Positions 27,368 to 33,427 of a DNA stretch of 36,565 nucleotides are shown piece by piece. Position 1 is the stretch's first letter. Every line of letters begins with the position of its first letter. The notes beneath the pieces are model-generated. The model was not told the origin of the DNA, did not search any database, and saw only the letters and a program-made list of their open reading frames with translations. The DNA comes from a virus: positions 1-36,565 of the IMG/VR virus record IMGVR_UViG_3300042890_001520; one strand, 5' to 3'. The position numbers were made by a program, and so were the translations under genes.

Positions 27368-27461
27368 ATTTAGAAAGATAAGGCTTATCCTGTATTCTCT
27401 TCTTGTTCTTTGTTGCTCTCTTAATCTTATGCTGAGAGGTTTTGTTGTTAGACTTTCTCAT
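27300..27461 (-). CDS. Very basic 53-aa protein
   Basis: Minus strand, ATGA overlap with the upstream zinc protein. Sequence rich in Lys, Arg and Gln: 'KTSQHKIKRATKNKKRIQDK', 'FERKQQRIREEIILGSLRSV'. This is a nucleic-acid-binding-like peptide with no known family. Confidence 0.55.
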   Translation of the reverse strand: MRKSNNKTSQHKIKRATKNKKRIQDKPYLSKFERKQQRIREEIILGSLRSVPN

Positions 27462-27595
27462 TTTGCACCCTGGCTTTCTGCTACGTTGTCACAAGGACAG
27501 ATTATTGACTCTGGAAGTTCGTGAACCTTGGTTACAATCGTAATCATTGTTTCACATTCAACACACTTATAAATCTTCTTAACTCGTTTGCTCAT
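27458..27595 (-). CDS. Zinc-ribbon-like 45-aa protein (leaderless)
   Basis: C11-x2-C14 in 'YKCVECETM' and a second pair in 'IICPCDN' form a likely zinc knuckle. The start codon lies six bases after a TATGAT -10 box with TTGATA 17 bp upstream, and there is no ribosome-binding site. First gene of a short minus-strand operon running into 27300-27461 and 27143-27367. Confidence 0.68.
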   Translation of the reverse strand: MSKRVKKIYKCVECETMITIVTKVHELPESIICPCDNVAESQGAK

Positions 27596-27601
27596 AAACT
27601 A

Positions 27602-27630
27602 ATCATACCATACTGAGATAAAAGTATCAA
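27602..27630 (-). promoter_or_regulatory. Leaderless promoter TTGATA-17-TATGAT
   Basis: Minus strand: TTGATA (27625-27630), 17 bp ending in TGG, TATGAT (27602-27607), six bases, ATG 27595. It overlaps the 3' end of the HAD phosphatase gene. Confidence 0.85.
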
Positions 27631-28094
27631 GACTTGTTTCCATCCCATGTACCAATCTTAGTAGTTGGAATTCCATGATCTTCCCACAATCTAATCACAT
27701 TGGGATTATCATCTACTGCATGAACAACATTCCAATGTTTCTTAATCTTAAGTAAGATATCTTTTTTAACTTCGTAGTCTGGCCTGTTATCATCGTCACT
27801 ACGCATGTACAGTGCATGGTGACCAATGTCATTTTTGGCAAGCCAATATGATGTTAGTCCACGCCAAGTTTCTTTTCTTGATGTGACAATAATAACGTGC
27901 ATCTGATCAAAGAAAGCATGGTTTAACATTTCTACTACCTGTATATTTGGCAGGGCATCAATAGAAGCCTCATGAAAAGCCTCGTAATCCCTATTAGAGC
28001 CACGAACATAATGCAGGTAAGGATCTACATTGGCCAGGGTGCCATCTACGTCAAAGATGTACGCAGATGAACTTGGGCTAGTTTTGATCAACAT
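27627..28094 (-). CDS. HAD phosphatase, polynucleotide-kinase 3'-phosphatase type
   Basis: A 155-aa HAD enzyme. Motif I 'YIFDVDGTLANVDP' (D15, D17), motif II 'HVIIVTSRKETWRGLT', 'ALYMRSDDDNRPDYEVKKDI' and motif IV 'VVHAVDDNPNVIRLWEDHGI' follow the T4 Pnk 3'-phosphatase domain closely. It would remove 3'-phosphates from nucleic acid ends, allowing repair of cut tRNAs or DNA nicks. No kinase domain is attached. It overlaps the membrane micropeptide upstream by 17 bp. Confidence 0.85.
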   Translation of the reverse strand: MLIKTSPSSSAYIFDVDGTLANVDPYLHYVRGSNRDYEAFHEASIDALPNIQVVEMLNHAFFDQMHVIIVTSRKETWRGLTSYWLAKNDIGHHALYMRSDDDNRPDYEVKKDILLKIKKHWNVVHAVDDNPNVIRLWEDHGIPTTKIGTWDGNKS

Positions 28095-28167
28095 GATATG
28101 TCATAATAAGGTAGCATGCTACATAACCTACCAAGAATGCTGGAATTAAAAAGAAAAAACTTATCAT
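28078..28167 (-). CDS. Membrane micropeptide, 29 aa
   Basis: Minus strand, ATGA overlap with the upstream 57-aa gene. Almost entirely one hydrophobic helix ('ISFFFLIPAFLVGYVACYLI') with a short polar end. Supported only by overlap on both sides. Confidence 0.45.
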   Translation of the reverse strand: MISFFFLIPAFLVGYVACYLIMTYHVDQN

Positions 28168-28337
28168 TCGAAATCTACCTGCCTTTCATACCATTGAGTC
28201 ATATAATTATCCAATCCTCTTGCAATTTTTGCTGCTTCTGTACGCATGCCTAAAGCATTTGTTATTGATGGTTCAATAGGTATGGCTTCTATAGCCCTTG
28301 CAATTTCTTCTCGTAATGTCATATCATCTATACTCAT
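28164..28337 (-). CDS. Hypothetical 57-aa protein (leaderless)
   Basis: A small helical protein ('LREEIARAIEAIPIEPSITN', 'MRTEAAKIARGLDNYMTQWY'). The ATG is six bases after a consensus TTGACA-17-TATACT promoter, the best evidence that it is a gene. Function unknown. Confidence 0.68.
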   Translation of the reverse strand: MSIDDMTLREEIARAIEAIPIEPSITNALGMRTEAAKIARGLDNYMTQWYERQVDFE

Positions 28338-28343
28338 AGTTCA

Positions 28344-28372
28344 AGTATACCTTAAGGCAAACTGATTGTCAA
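28344..28372 (-). promoter_or_regulatory. Leaderless promoter TTGACA-17-TATACT
   Basis: Minus strand: TTGACA (28367-28372), 17-bp spacer, TATACT (28344-28349), six bases, ATG 28337. The TTGACA overlaps the last codons of the glutathione-peroxidase gene. Confidence 0.9.
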
Positions 28373-28797
28373 ACGATGTCTGATACTTGATGTGAACTAG
28401 GATAATGAGTAATTGATCCGTCAACAGATACTAAGAATTTCTCAAAGTTCCAACCAATATTAGTAACGTTAGCACTGTCTTTGCAGTACTTATATATCTC
28501 GTGTGCATTAGGACCATTAACCTCTACCTTTTGTGATATAGGAAAGGTTATACCATAGATGTTTGTGCAGAATGCTTTGATTTCTTCTGTTGTTCCTGGC
28601 TCTTGATTACCAAACTGATTACATGGAAATCCAATTACAACAACAGAGTCGCTTTGGATCTTTTGTAGGTCTTCATATTGTTTTGTGTATCCACACTGGC
28701 TTGCAGTGTTAACTATCAATATGCTTTTACCTTTAAAACTTTCCAGTTTTATTTCATTACCAGAGTTGTCAATAAATGACAAGTCATATATACTCAT
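28369..28797 (-). CDS. Glutathione peroxidase family (thioredoxin-type)
   Basis: A 142-aa peroxidase with the full GPx pattern: 'LIVNTASQCGYTKQYEDLQK' (peroxidatic C35), 'GFPCNQFGNQEPG' (C59; Gln of the tetrad), C77 in 'EIKAFCTN' at the resolving-Cys position of thioredoxin-dependent GPx, and 'NIGWNFEKFLV' (W116, N117). It would reduce H2O2 and lipid peroxides using thioredoxin, perhaps the phage thioredoxin at 26618. It follows the second homologue by 16 bp and shares its operon. Confidence 0.92.
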   Translation of the reverse strand: MSIYDLSFIDNSGNEIKLESFKGKSILIVNTASQCGYTKQYEDLQKIQSDSVVVIGFPCNQFGNQEPGTTEEIKAFCTNIYGITFPISQKVEVNGPNAHEIYKYCKDSANVTNIGWNFEKFLVSVDGSITHYPSSHQVSDIV

Positions 28798-28813
28798 ATG
28801 AGTCTTCTTTCTG

Positions 28814-29602
28814 TTAGTTAGATAGAACTAGGTTTGGGTTGATGCGTGATCTTTCGCCAGCCATAAGTCTTTCAATATGGTCACGAATAACAGCGTTTTC
28901 TTCATTGAAGATGTACTCAGATCTATCTGGACCCATCTTTGCCCAGATTCCTTGTGCTGCAAGATCTTCTTTAAGAGTGCGCTCTACATCCCAGTTTAGT
29001 GTTGTAGCAGGATAATGCTTAACTACGTAACCATCTTTGTCAATTAAATACTTTTCAAAGTTAGCGTTCATCATAGAACCACCATCATGTTGATTTAGGT
29101 ATCGTGATTCGTAATCTGTCTTTTCAACTATACCGTTTGCAACTTTGTCTTCAGCAAGCAATCTAATCTGATTAGAGATCTCTAAATAAAGTTCATGTCT
29201 TTCTCCAAATGGCTGACCGTTTCCGTTAAGCCCTGGACCTTGTCCAAGCCATGGTGCCTCTAATGGAATTTCTGCGGGATTAGAAACAATCATCTCTGAG
29301 AATGGGAATGTAACACCATAGACATCTTCTCCGTATAACTTAGAATCCATACCACAAGTAATACCTTTTGACCACTTGCCCTTTGTAATGCTTGGACCAC
29401 AGAAGTCGTTAGTAGGAATTGCTACAACGGTAAAGTCTTCTCCAGCCATGTCTTCTTGGATCCACTGAATGGACTCCATCTGACCAGCGTTACCACAACC
29501 CACAGTTGTGTTGATGAGCAATACTGCTTTGCCCTTGAATTGTTCTAGAAAGTTTGGAGTGCCTTCGGCAGAGTCCAATTGGATGTCATATATAGATTTC
29601 AT
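28814..29602 (-). CDS. Divergent, enlarged glutathione-peroxidase-like protein (leaderless)
   Basis: The 262-aa protein has 'AVLLINTTVGCGNAGQMESI' with C36 at the peroxidatic position, 'FTVVAIPTNDFCGPSITKGK' in place of GFPCNQFGxQEPG, 'DVYGVTFPFSEMI', and 'MNANFEKYLIDKDGYVVKHY' where GPx has WNFxKFLI (Trp replaced by Asn). Insertions (about residues 70-90 and 105-180) and a C-terminal extension make it almost twice the usual size. The Gln and Trp of the catalytic tetrad are not conserved, so activity may differ. The mRNA starts at the ATG. Confidence 0.82.
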   Translation of the reverse strand: MKSIYDIQLDSAEGTPNFLEQFKGKAVLLINTTVGCGNAGQMESIQWIQEDMAGEDFTVVAIPTNDFCGPSITKGKWSKGITCGMDSKLYGEDVYGVTFPFSEMIVSNPAEIPLEAPWLGQGPGLNGNGQPFGERHELYLEISNQIRLLAEDKVANGIVEKTDYESRYLNQHDGGSMMNANFEKYLIDKDGYVVKHYPATTLNWDVERTLKEDLAAQGIWAKMGPDRSEYIFNEENAVIRDHIERLMAGERSRINPNLVLSN

Positions 29603-29608
29603 GTTTAT

Positions 29609-29617
29609 ATTATAACA
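29609..29617 (-). promoter_or_regulatory. Leaderless extended promoter TGT-TATAAT
   Basis: Minus strand TGT-TATAAT, six bases, ATG 29602. Confidence 0.82.
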
Positions 29618-29622
29618 CCCTT

Positions 29623-30306
29623 TTAGCAGTCGTCTGCGGTACTTTCTGGAGCAGACTCAATGTCTATAAATGAGTTTCCATACAGTGTGTGTCTTGAGTT
29701 AGGTCCAAGAACTTTATTTACTCTATGCTTGTACTTGTCTCCACCAGGGATTACAGCAAGCATGCCAGCCTTGGGCTTAACTTTAATTGGCAAGTTTCCA
29801 AACTCTAGTTCTCCGCCCTCAAAATCATCATTAAGATAAAGACTAAATGATGCATTGATGTTGCTTTCTGCTCCAGGATCTTGATGCCAATACATTGCAA
29901 AATCAATATCTTCTGTCTTTACTCCATACTCAGTTAAAACATCTGGGTTTACATTTGTTTCAATTTCTTCATCAGTCATATACTTAAATGTTTGTAGTGT
30001 TGCGTGTCTTTTGTATGATGGTGGCAAAACAGAATCAAGTCTGTCCCAAACTCCGTCGGGATCAGAAAATACTGGTAAGTTAATAACTTCTGAATCTTTA
30101 TTTGGAAAAATAATATTACCAGTCTCATCATACTTGGGAACAATGTTTAAAAATTTGTTTAAAATATTTCCATATGGAGATCTCATTGTTGCATACCATC
30201 CATTTAAATCATCAGTCTGAGTCTTAAACCACTCTAACTCTTCTTTTGTAAGAAAGTCTTCAATGATCCAAATTTGCTTATCTTCATCTAAGTATATTTT
30301 TTCCAT
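29623..30306 (-). CDS. 2OG-Fe(II) oxygenase, prolyl-4-hydroxylase-like (leaderless)
   Basis: A 227-aa dioxygenase. Iron ligands H141-x-D143 ('MYWHQDPGAES') and H194 ('KYKHRVNKVL'), 2OG-binding R205 ('NSRHTLYG'), and the intervening 'FSLYLNDDFEGGELEFGN' and 'KPKAGMLAVIPGGDKYKH' are typical of the P4H branch. The substrate is unknown. Phages often carry such enzymes, possibly to modify proteins or nucleic acids. The start codon is six bases after TATCAT with TGG. Confidence 0.9.
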   Translation of the reverse strand: MEKIYLDEDKQIWIIEDFLTKEELEWFKTQTDDLNGWYATMRSPYGNILNKFLNIVPKYDETGNIIFPNKDSEVINLPVFSDPDGVWDRLDSVLPPSYKRHATLQTFKYMTDEEIETNVNPDVLTEYGVKTEDIDFAMYWHQDPGAESNINASFSLYLNDDFEGGELEFGNLPIKVKPKAGMLAVIPGGDKYKHRVNKVLGPNSRHTLYGNSFIDIESAPESTADDC

Positions 30307-30312
30307 GTCTCT

Positions 30313-30321
30313 ATGATACCA
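30313..30321 (-). promoter_or_regulatory. Leaderless extended promoter TGG-TATCAT
   Basis: Minus strand TGG-TATCAT, six bases, ATG 30306. The -10 differs from consensus at one central base. Confidence 0.65.
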
Positions 30322-30326
30322 TAACT

Positions 30327-30434
30327 TTATTTTGTGCAGTCTTTCATGTGTCTGGACAGGGATTCATTAGCCATAATGCCCCAGCGTAAATCCCATTCCT
30401 TTTTACAAACGGGGCAGATAAGGATCCTACTCAT
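30327..30434 (-). CDS. Single zinc-finger protein, 35 aa
   Basis: The whole protein is one C2HC-like finger: 'CPVCKKEWDLRWGIMANESL' then 'SRHMKDC' (C7-x2-C10 ... H-x3-C). The start overlaps the end of the upstream gene by 8 bp. Likely a tiny nucleic-acid-binding protein. Confidence 0.62.
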   Translation of the reverse strand: MSRILICPVCKKEWDLRWGIMANESLSRHMKDCTK

Positions 30435-30729
30435 CTTTATCCCAATAGGCTTTACCAAACTCGTCATAGTCATCCCACCCTGAACCCTCTAAGTCTTTTT
30501 TCATTTGTTCTATATCAAGTTGGTAGTATGTACCCCACCAACTATAAGGTTTGTTAAGAATTACCCACATTTTTGCGTGGTACTTATGACGAAAGCCTAG
30601 GTCAGCATCCAACTCTTCCTCTAACATCATAGCCTTAAACAAATGATTACCAGCAAAGCCACCACAGAAGTTGCCTATGACTCTTAATGGCCATATTCTA
30701 GTCTTCTCTATCTTTGTTGTTCGTGTCAT
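30427..30729 (-). CDS. Conserved actinophage-type hypothetical, about 100 aa
   Basis: The protein has 'RIWPLRVIGNFCGGFAGNHL', 'FRHKYHAKMWVILNKPYSWW' and 'GSGWDDYDEFGKAYWDKDE'. Trp- and Tyr-rich with two central helices; the first segment may associate with a membrane. ATG 30729 is chosen; a TTG at 30780 would overlap the upstream gene more. Overlaps upstream by 32 bp. Function unknown. Confidence 0.65.
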   Translation of the reverse strand: MTRTTKIEKTRIWPLRVIGNFCGGFAGNHLFKAMMLEEELDADLGFRHKYHAKMWVILNKPYSWWGTYYQLDIEQMKKDLEGSGWDDYDEFGKAYWDKDE

Positions 30730-30844
30730 CTTTAGGTACCCACACTTTCTTCCCGTTTTTATATTCTGGCCAATAGCCAAGGCTACGCCAATCCATCTGA
30801 GTTATCTTAGGTTCTTTTGGCATTGGTGCACCATATATGTCCAT
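30698..30844 (-). CDS. Hypothetical 48-aa protein
   Basis: Overlaps the upstream leaderless zinc gene by 38 bp, suggesting coupling. Sequence 'MDWRSLGYWPEYKNGKKVWV' followed by an acidic tail. No ribosome-binding site and no family. Moderate confidence from position. Confidence 0.5.
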   Translation of the reverse strand: MDIYGAPMPKEPKITQMDWRSLGYWPEYKNGKKVWVPKDDTNNKDRED

Positions 30845-30926
30845 CGCTCATGGTTTGATGAGTGTTCCAAAATATAGGATCTTTGTGTGATAGGCCACAT
30901 GATGAGCACTCATTTTTCTTTTTCAT
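30807..30926 (-). CDS. Small zinc-binding 39-aa protein (leaderless)
   Basis: 'ECSSCGLSHKDPIFWNTH' with C7-x2-C10 and later H and C residues ('GHIWCTNAKR') gives a likely single zinc site. The ATG is exactly six bases after TATACT with TTGACA 17 bp upstream, so the gene is well supported despite its size. First gene of the minus-strand run 30926-30327. Confidence 0.7.
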   Translation of the reverse strand: MKKKNECSSCGLSHKDPIFWNTHQTMSDGHIWCTNAKRT

Positions 30927-30932
30927 ATACTA

Positions 30933-30961
30933 AGTATACACCCACCACGCTTGGATGTCAA
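30933..30961 (-). promoter_or_regulatory. Leaderless promoter TTGACA-17-TATACT (minus)
   Basis: TTGACA (30956-30961), 17-bp spacer, TATACT (30933-30938), six bases, ATG 30926. It lies 6 bp from the divergent plus-strand promoter. Confidence 0.88.
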
Positions 30962-30967
30962 AACAGA

Positions 30968-30976
30968 TGATATAAT
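30968..30976 (+). promoter_or_regulatory. Leaderless extended promoter TGA-TATAAT (plus)
   Basis: TGA-TATAAT, six bases, ATG 30983. Its upstream contact region is shared with the minus-strand TTGACA, so the two promoters probably compete. Confidence 0.82.
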
Positions 30977-30982
30977 AATCTC

Positions 30983-31228
30983 ATGCCTACACCACCAAAT
31001 TATCAAGGACTATATAACAATGGAGCACTTTATGCCATTGGAGACACAGTTATTACTGATGGAGACCCATACGGTATTGACGGAGCATACTTTATTAGAA
31101 TTAGCAACCCTGGTAATCCAGGATATCCACCTGCAGTGGGTGGAGGAAGTAACGATAACTGGGCACCATATGGTGTTAAGTCAGTAACTGGATCTGGATC
31201 AGTAACTGGTTCTGGCAGTATTGCTTAA
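30983..31228 (+). CDS. Small Gly/Tyr-rich protein, carbohydrate-binding-like (leaderless)
   Basis: An 81-aa protein. 'YNNGALYAIGDTVITDGDPY' recalls the start of CBM5/12-type modules (Y-x-x-G-x-Y-x-x-GD-x-V), followed by 'YFIRISNPGNPGYPPAVGGG' and a Ser/Gly tail (TGSGSVTGSGSIA). It could be a virion decoration or a sugar-binding module. It ends 4 bp into the convergent minus-strand gene. Confidence 0.72.
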   Translation: MPTPPNYQGLYNNGALYAIGDTVITDGDPYGIDGAYFIRISNPGNPGYPPAVGGGSNDNWAPYGVKSVTGSGSVTGSGSIA

Positions 31229-31431
31229 TACCCACCCAAACATTCATTTCTTGTATGAAACAGTCTAACTTTTGTTAAAATTTTGCGGGTTGGAGCAAAC
31301 AATTCTTCTTTACAGCATCCACACCTCATATGCCATTCCTTAGCAAAGAAATCATACACAGCACCTTTGGCATTAGCATACTTGTTGGCTACAAAGGTTT
31401 GAAATGGATCAGGAATTTCCATGTTAATCAT
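31225..31431 (-). CDS. Small Cys-rich protein, 68 aa
   Basis: 'HMRCGCCKEELFAPTRKI' holds three close cysteines (RCGCC) and 'HTRNECLGGY' a fourth near the end, with nearby His. Probably a zinc-binding fold. It overlaps the PnuC-like gene upstream by 8 bp and ends in a tail-to-tail overlap with the plus-strand gene. Confidence 0.68.
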   Translation of the reverse strand: MINMEIPDPFQTFVANKYANAKGAVYDFFAKEWHMRCGCCKEELFAPTRKILTKVRLFHTRNECLGGY

Positions 31432-31708
31432 TTGGTGACCAAACTAACTTAAGAAATTTATTCCAAGAGTGTTTGTCTAATGATATGTCTTTCCATCTCA
31501 TGTATGACCTTACTCCCACTATTCCGTATAGAATAGCGCCAAGGATAAATCCATACTGCTTTGTAATTAGAGCGTAGGCCGTCCACATAAATTCATTAAA
31601 TATAAACCAAAGCCAGCCCCATCGCTTTTTACGGCCAATAGTAAACATGGCTGCAGCACCACTTATAACAAGTATATATGAGGCGTAGTCGTTCATCCAT
31701 TGTTCCAT
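31424..31708 (-). CDS. PnuC-like small membrane protein (leaderless)
   Basis: A 94-aa protein with three hydrophobic helices: 'YILVISGAAAMFTIG', 'WGWLWFIFNEFMWTAYALIT' and 'YGFILGAILYGIVGV', ending 'RSYMRWKD'. The WGW...W-x-x-YAL...G...YG...R-x-W order resembles PnuC-like half-proteins frequent in actinophages. Transport is not shown. The promoter is near consensus and the mRNA leaderless. Confidence 0.75.
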   Translation of the reverse strand: MEQWMNDYASYILVISGAAAMFTIGRKKRWGWLWFIFNEFMWTAYALITKQYGFILGAILYGIVGVRSYMRWKDISLDKHSWNKFLKLVWSPND

Positions 31709-31714
31709 ATATTT

Positions 31715-31743
31715 AGTATACCTTAAAGTAAGGGTTTAGTCAA
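31715..31743 (-). promoter_or_regulatory. Leaderless promoter TTGACT-17-TATACT
   Basis: Minus strand: TTGACT (31738-31743), 17 bp, TATACT (31715-31720), six bases, ATG 31708. It shares a 12-bp core TTAAGGTATACT with the promoter at 28344. Confidence 0.88.
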
Positions 31744-31972
31744 CTTGCTTTTGTTTCCACTTGGTCTTTACCCAAGTGCCTATTTTATTAATGTTAACTT
31801 TTTCTCTTAAGACTTCTGCAAAGTCTGTACTTATCTCAGATCCAAGGTACTCTTCACCTGTTTCTAAGTCAGTCAATTTCCATTTTCCAGGGGCTTTAGT
31901 ATGAATAATTAAATCAACTGGCTTATCAAAAGATTCAACTTCTGATCCATCTTTAAGTATTCTGTGAGACAT
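31736..31972 (-). CDS. Hypothetical 78-aa protein
   Basis: A mixed beta protein: 'VDLIIHTKAPGKWKLTDLET', 'EYLGSEISTDFAEVLREKVN', basic end 'WVKTKWKQKQVD'. It begins 1 bp after the stop of the 31974 gene, so it is in that operon. No family recognised. Confidence 0.7.
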   Translation of the reverse strand: MSHRILKDGSEVESFDKPVDLIIHTKAPGKWKLTDLETGEEYLGSEISTDFAEVLREKVNINKIGTWVKTKWKQKQVD

Positions 31973-31973
31973 T

Positions 31974-32099
31974 CTATGAACTAAGACTCATAGACAAATG
32001 ATTAAAGCATACGTCCGCAACCACATAATCAGAGTGATCTACAACAACATCGTAATGTGTGGCTTCCTTTTCACAAAAAAAGCATTTGGACTTATTCAT
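31974..32099 (-). CDS. Small zinc-binding 41-aa protein (leaderless)
   Basis: 'KCFFCEKEATHYDVVVDHSD' and 'ADVCFNHLSM': C6-x2-C9 paired with C-x2-H, a compact treble-clef-like site similar to the CxxC...CxxH pattern of the DUF7455-like protein. Six bases separate the ATG from the TATAAT box. Confidence 0.7.
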   Translation of the reverse strand: MNKSKCFFCEKEATHYDVVVDHSDYVVADVCFNHLSMSLSS

Positions 32100-32105
32100 A
32101 TATTG

Positions 32106-32114
32106 ATTATATCA
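32106..32114 (-). promoter_or_regulatory. Leaderless extended promoter TGA-TATAAT
   Basis: Minus strand TGA-TATAAT, six bases, ATG 32099. It overlaps the stop of the glycosyltransferase gene. Confidence 0.82.
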
Positions 32115-32748
32115 TATTGTGTCTTGACAAAAACTCTTCATATGTCATTTCTTGCCCGTAATAGTCTATTCTCTGGATATTTTGATCAAACTCTGTCTTG
32201 TAGGATGAGCCATGCCCAGCCCTCATTGTTTTAGAAACTATATCTGGGTTATTTTTAACCCCATCTGTAAAACACGAATGGATTATCTGTTGATCAGGTT
32301 TATTTAAAAAAATACTGTGTGCCTTTATGATACTGTCTACGCAAGAGTTAAGCAATTTTGAATTTTTTACGGCTGCAAAGTTTGCATTGTTTGTGTGTTC
32401 ACGGGCTTCGGTTTTAGTAGATACAAGGTCAATATGTTCTGGTAAGCCATCTAAAATATAATCCATTGGAACTAAGCAAAATGAGTCCATATCTGCATAT
32501 ACACCACCTTCATTTTTTACAATAAGGTATCTCCAAATATCTGCTTGGTGTGGTTTTCTTATTTCTCCATATATTTTATAAAGTTCTGGGCTGGTATCTT
32601 TCACATACTTTTCTCTGGTTACTGCGTCATGGTATATGTATTCCCATCCTGGGTTAAGATTTATCCATGACATTGATGTTTGTTTAAACCATTTTGGAAG
32701 GTCTTCGTACTTGTATTGGTGAGTTTGAAAAATTTTTTTAGGTATCAC
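32107..32748 (-). CDS. Glycosyltransferase of the DXD sugar-binding type (GT32/Och1-like), leaderless GTG start
   Basis: A 213-aa enzyme. 'IPKKIFQTHQYKYEDLP' is the typical first strand, and 'HQADIWRYLIVKNEGGVYAD' leads into the DXD motif D86-M-D88 that binds the metal-nucleotide-sugar. A later His ('GHGSSYK') also fits. It would transfer a sugar to a glycan or to phage DNA or protein. The GTG start lies exactly six bases after TGG-TATAAT, so the leaderless rule also covers a GTG gene. Confidence 0.88.
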   Translation of the reverse strand: MIPKKIFQTHQYKYEDLPKWFKQTSMSWINLNPGWEYIYHDAVTREKYVKDTSPELYKIYGEIRKPHQADIWRYLIVKNEGGVYADMDSFCLVPMDYILDGLPEHIDLVSTKTEAREHTNNANFAAVKNSKLLNSCVDSIIKAHSIFLNKPDQQIIHSCFTDGVKNNPDIVSKTMRAGHGSSYKTEFDQNIQRIDYYGQEMTYEEFLSRHNMI

Positions 32749-32754
32749 ATTTTG

Positions 32755-32763
32755 ATTATACCA
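32755..32763 (-). promoter_or_regulatory. Leaderless extended promoter TGG-TATAAT
   Basis: Minus strand TGG-TATAAT, six bases, GTG 32748. Confidence 0.85.
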
Positions 32764-32889
32764 TTACTTAATAGCACAGGCAAGACATACAAATGGTTCG
32801 TCATCTTGTTTTATATATAGTTGATCGCAATTGCTGCAGGCTACCCTGTAGCCCATAAACTTATTATAAGATGATTCTAATTTGTTCAT
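32764..32889 (-). CDS. Zinc-ribbon micro-protein, 41 aa (leaderless)
   Basis: 'RVACSNCDQLYIKQDDEPFV' followed by 'CLACAIK' gives C18-x2-C21 and C35-x2-C38, a minimal zinc ribbon. The ATG is six bases after TAAAAT preceded by TGA. Confidence 0.7.
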   Translation of the reverse strand: MNKLESSYNKFMGYRVACSNCDQLYIKQDDEPFVCLACAIK

Positions 32890-32895
32890 AGGGTT

Positions 32896-32904
32896 ATTTT
32901 ATCA
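32896..32904 (-). promoter_or_regulatory. Leaderless extended promoter TGA-TAAAAT
   Basis: Minus strand TGA-TAAAAT, six bases, ATG 32889. Confidence 0.7.
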
Positions 32905-32907
32905 CAC

Positions 32908-32948
32908 AGTTCGACGAAAAATAGGTTTTGAAGTTCGGCGCAAAATAG
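32908..32948. repeat. Two 17-bp imperfect direct repeats
   Basis: AGTTCGACGAAAAATAG (32908) and AGTTCGGCGCAAAATAG (32932), 24 bp apart with two mismatches, just upstream of the leaderless promoter at 32896. Possible activator or repressor sites. A short GCCC/GGGC hairpin follows at 32968-32980. Confidence 0.5.
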
Positions 32949-32998
32949 AAGTTATAAACCTTCCTATGCCCTAAACGGGCAATAGTGGTTACAAGCCT

Positions 32999-33379
32999 TT
33001 ATATGCTTACTTCTGGTTTAATATTATTAATTAAGTAATTTACACACTCAGTCTTAACCTCATCGCTACATTTGTTAAATCCATAATTCTCAAATCTTGT
33101 ACTGATACATATATTATCTGGAGTATAATCTTTTTCATTATCTAGCCTGTCTAGACTTGGAGATAAGGGGTAGTGCTTTCTAAATACATCATTAGGGTCC
33201 ATTGGAATACCAAGCCACTTGCTTTTGCCACCTTGGTCATTAAATACCTTTTCTACATCTTCCCAGGTAATAGTAAAGACCTTTACTCGTCTGTTAATTC
33301 CTACACTCTGATGCTTCTTGTTCCAACCATTTTGAGCACCTTTGGCATTGCTTAATATAACCTTGTATGGATTTTTCAT
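32999..33379 (-). CDS. HNH-type homing endonuclease-like protein (leaderless)
   Basis: A 126-aa protein. 'PLSPSLDRLDNEKDYTPDNI' then 'CISTRFENYGFNK' matches the phage HNH variant where 'SLDR-(I/L)-D' provides the catalytic segment and 'Y-x-x-x-N-x-x-(V/I)' the following helix. The N-terminal 'NAKGAQNGWNKKHQ' is basic. It is unrelated to the HNH at 25766. Probably a free-standing homing nuclease. Consensus promoter and leaderless start. Confidence 0.78.
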   Translation of the reverse strand: MKNPYKVILSNAKGAQNGWNKKHQSVGINRRVKVFTITWEDVEKVFNDQGGKSKWLGIPMDPNDVFRKHYPLSPSLDRLDNEKDYTPDNICISTRFENYGFNKCSDEVKTECVNYLINNIKPEVSI

Positions 33380-33385
33380 ATTCTT

Positions 33386-33414
33386 ATTATCTCAGAAATT
33401 GCGGGGGATGTCAA
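33386..33414 (-). promoter_or_regulatory. Leaderless promoter TTGACA-17-GATAAT (minus)
   Basis: TTGACA (33409-33414), 17 bp, GATAAT (33386-33391), six bases, ATG 33379. It abuts the plus-strand -10 at 33416. Confidence 0.82.
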
Positions 33415-33415
33415 G

Positions 33416-33421
33416 TATAAT
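33416..33421 (+). promoter_or_regulatory. Leaderless -10 TATAAT (plus)
   Basis: TATAAT, six bases, ATG 33428. One base separates it from the TTGACA of the divergent promoter. Confidence 0.75.
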
Positions 33422-33427
33422 AGACAT

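Noticed and set aside
31998-32234. A 78-aa plus-strand ORF opposite the glycosyltransferase end
   Set aside because: It overlaps two well-supported minus genes; the TATAAT signals there serve the minus strand.
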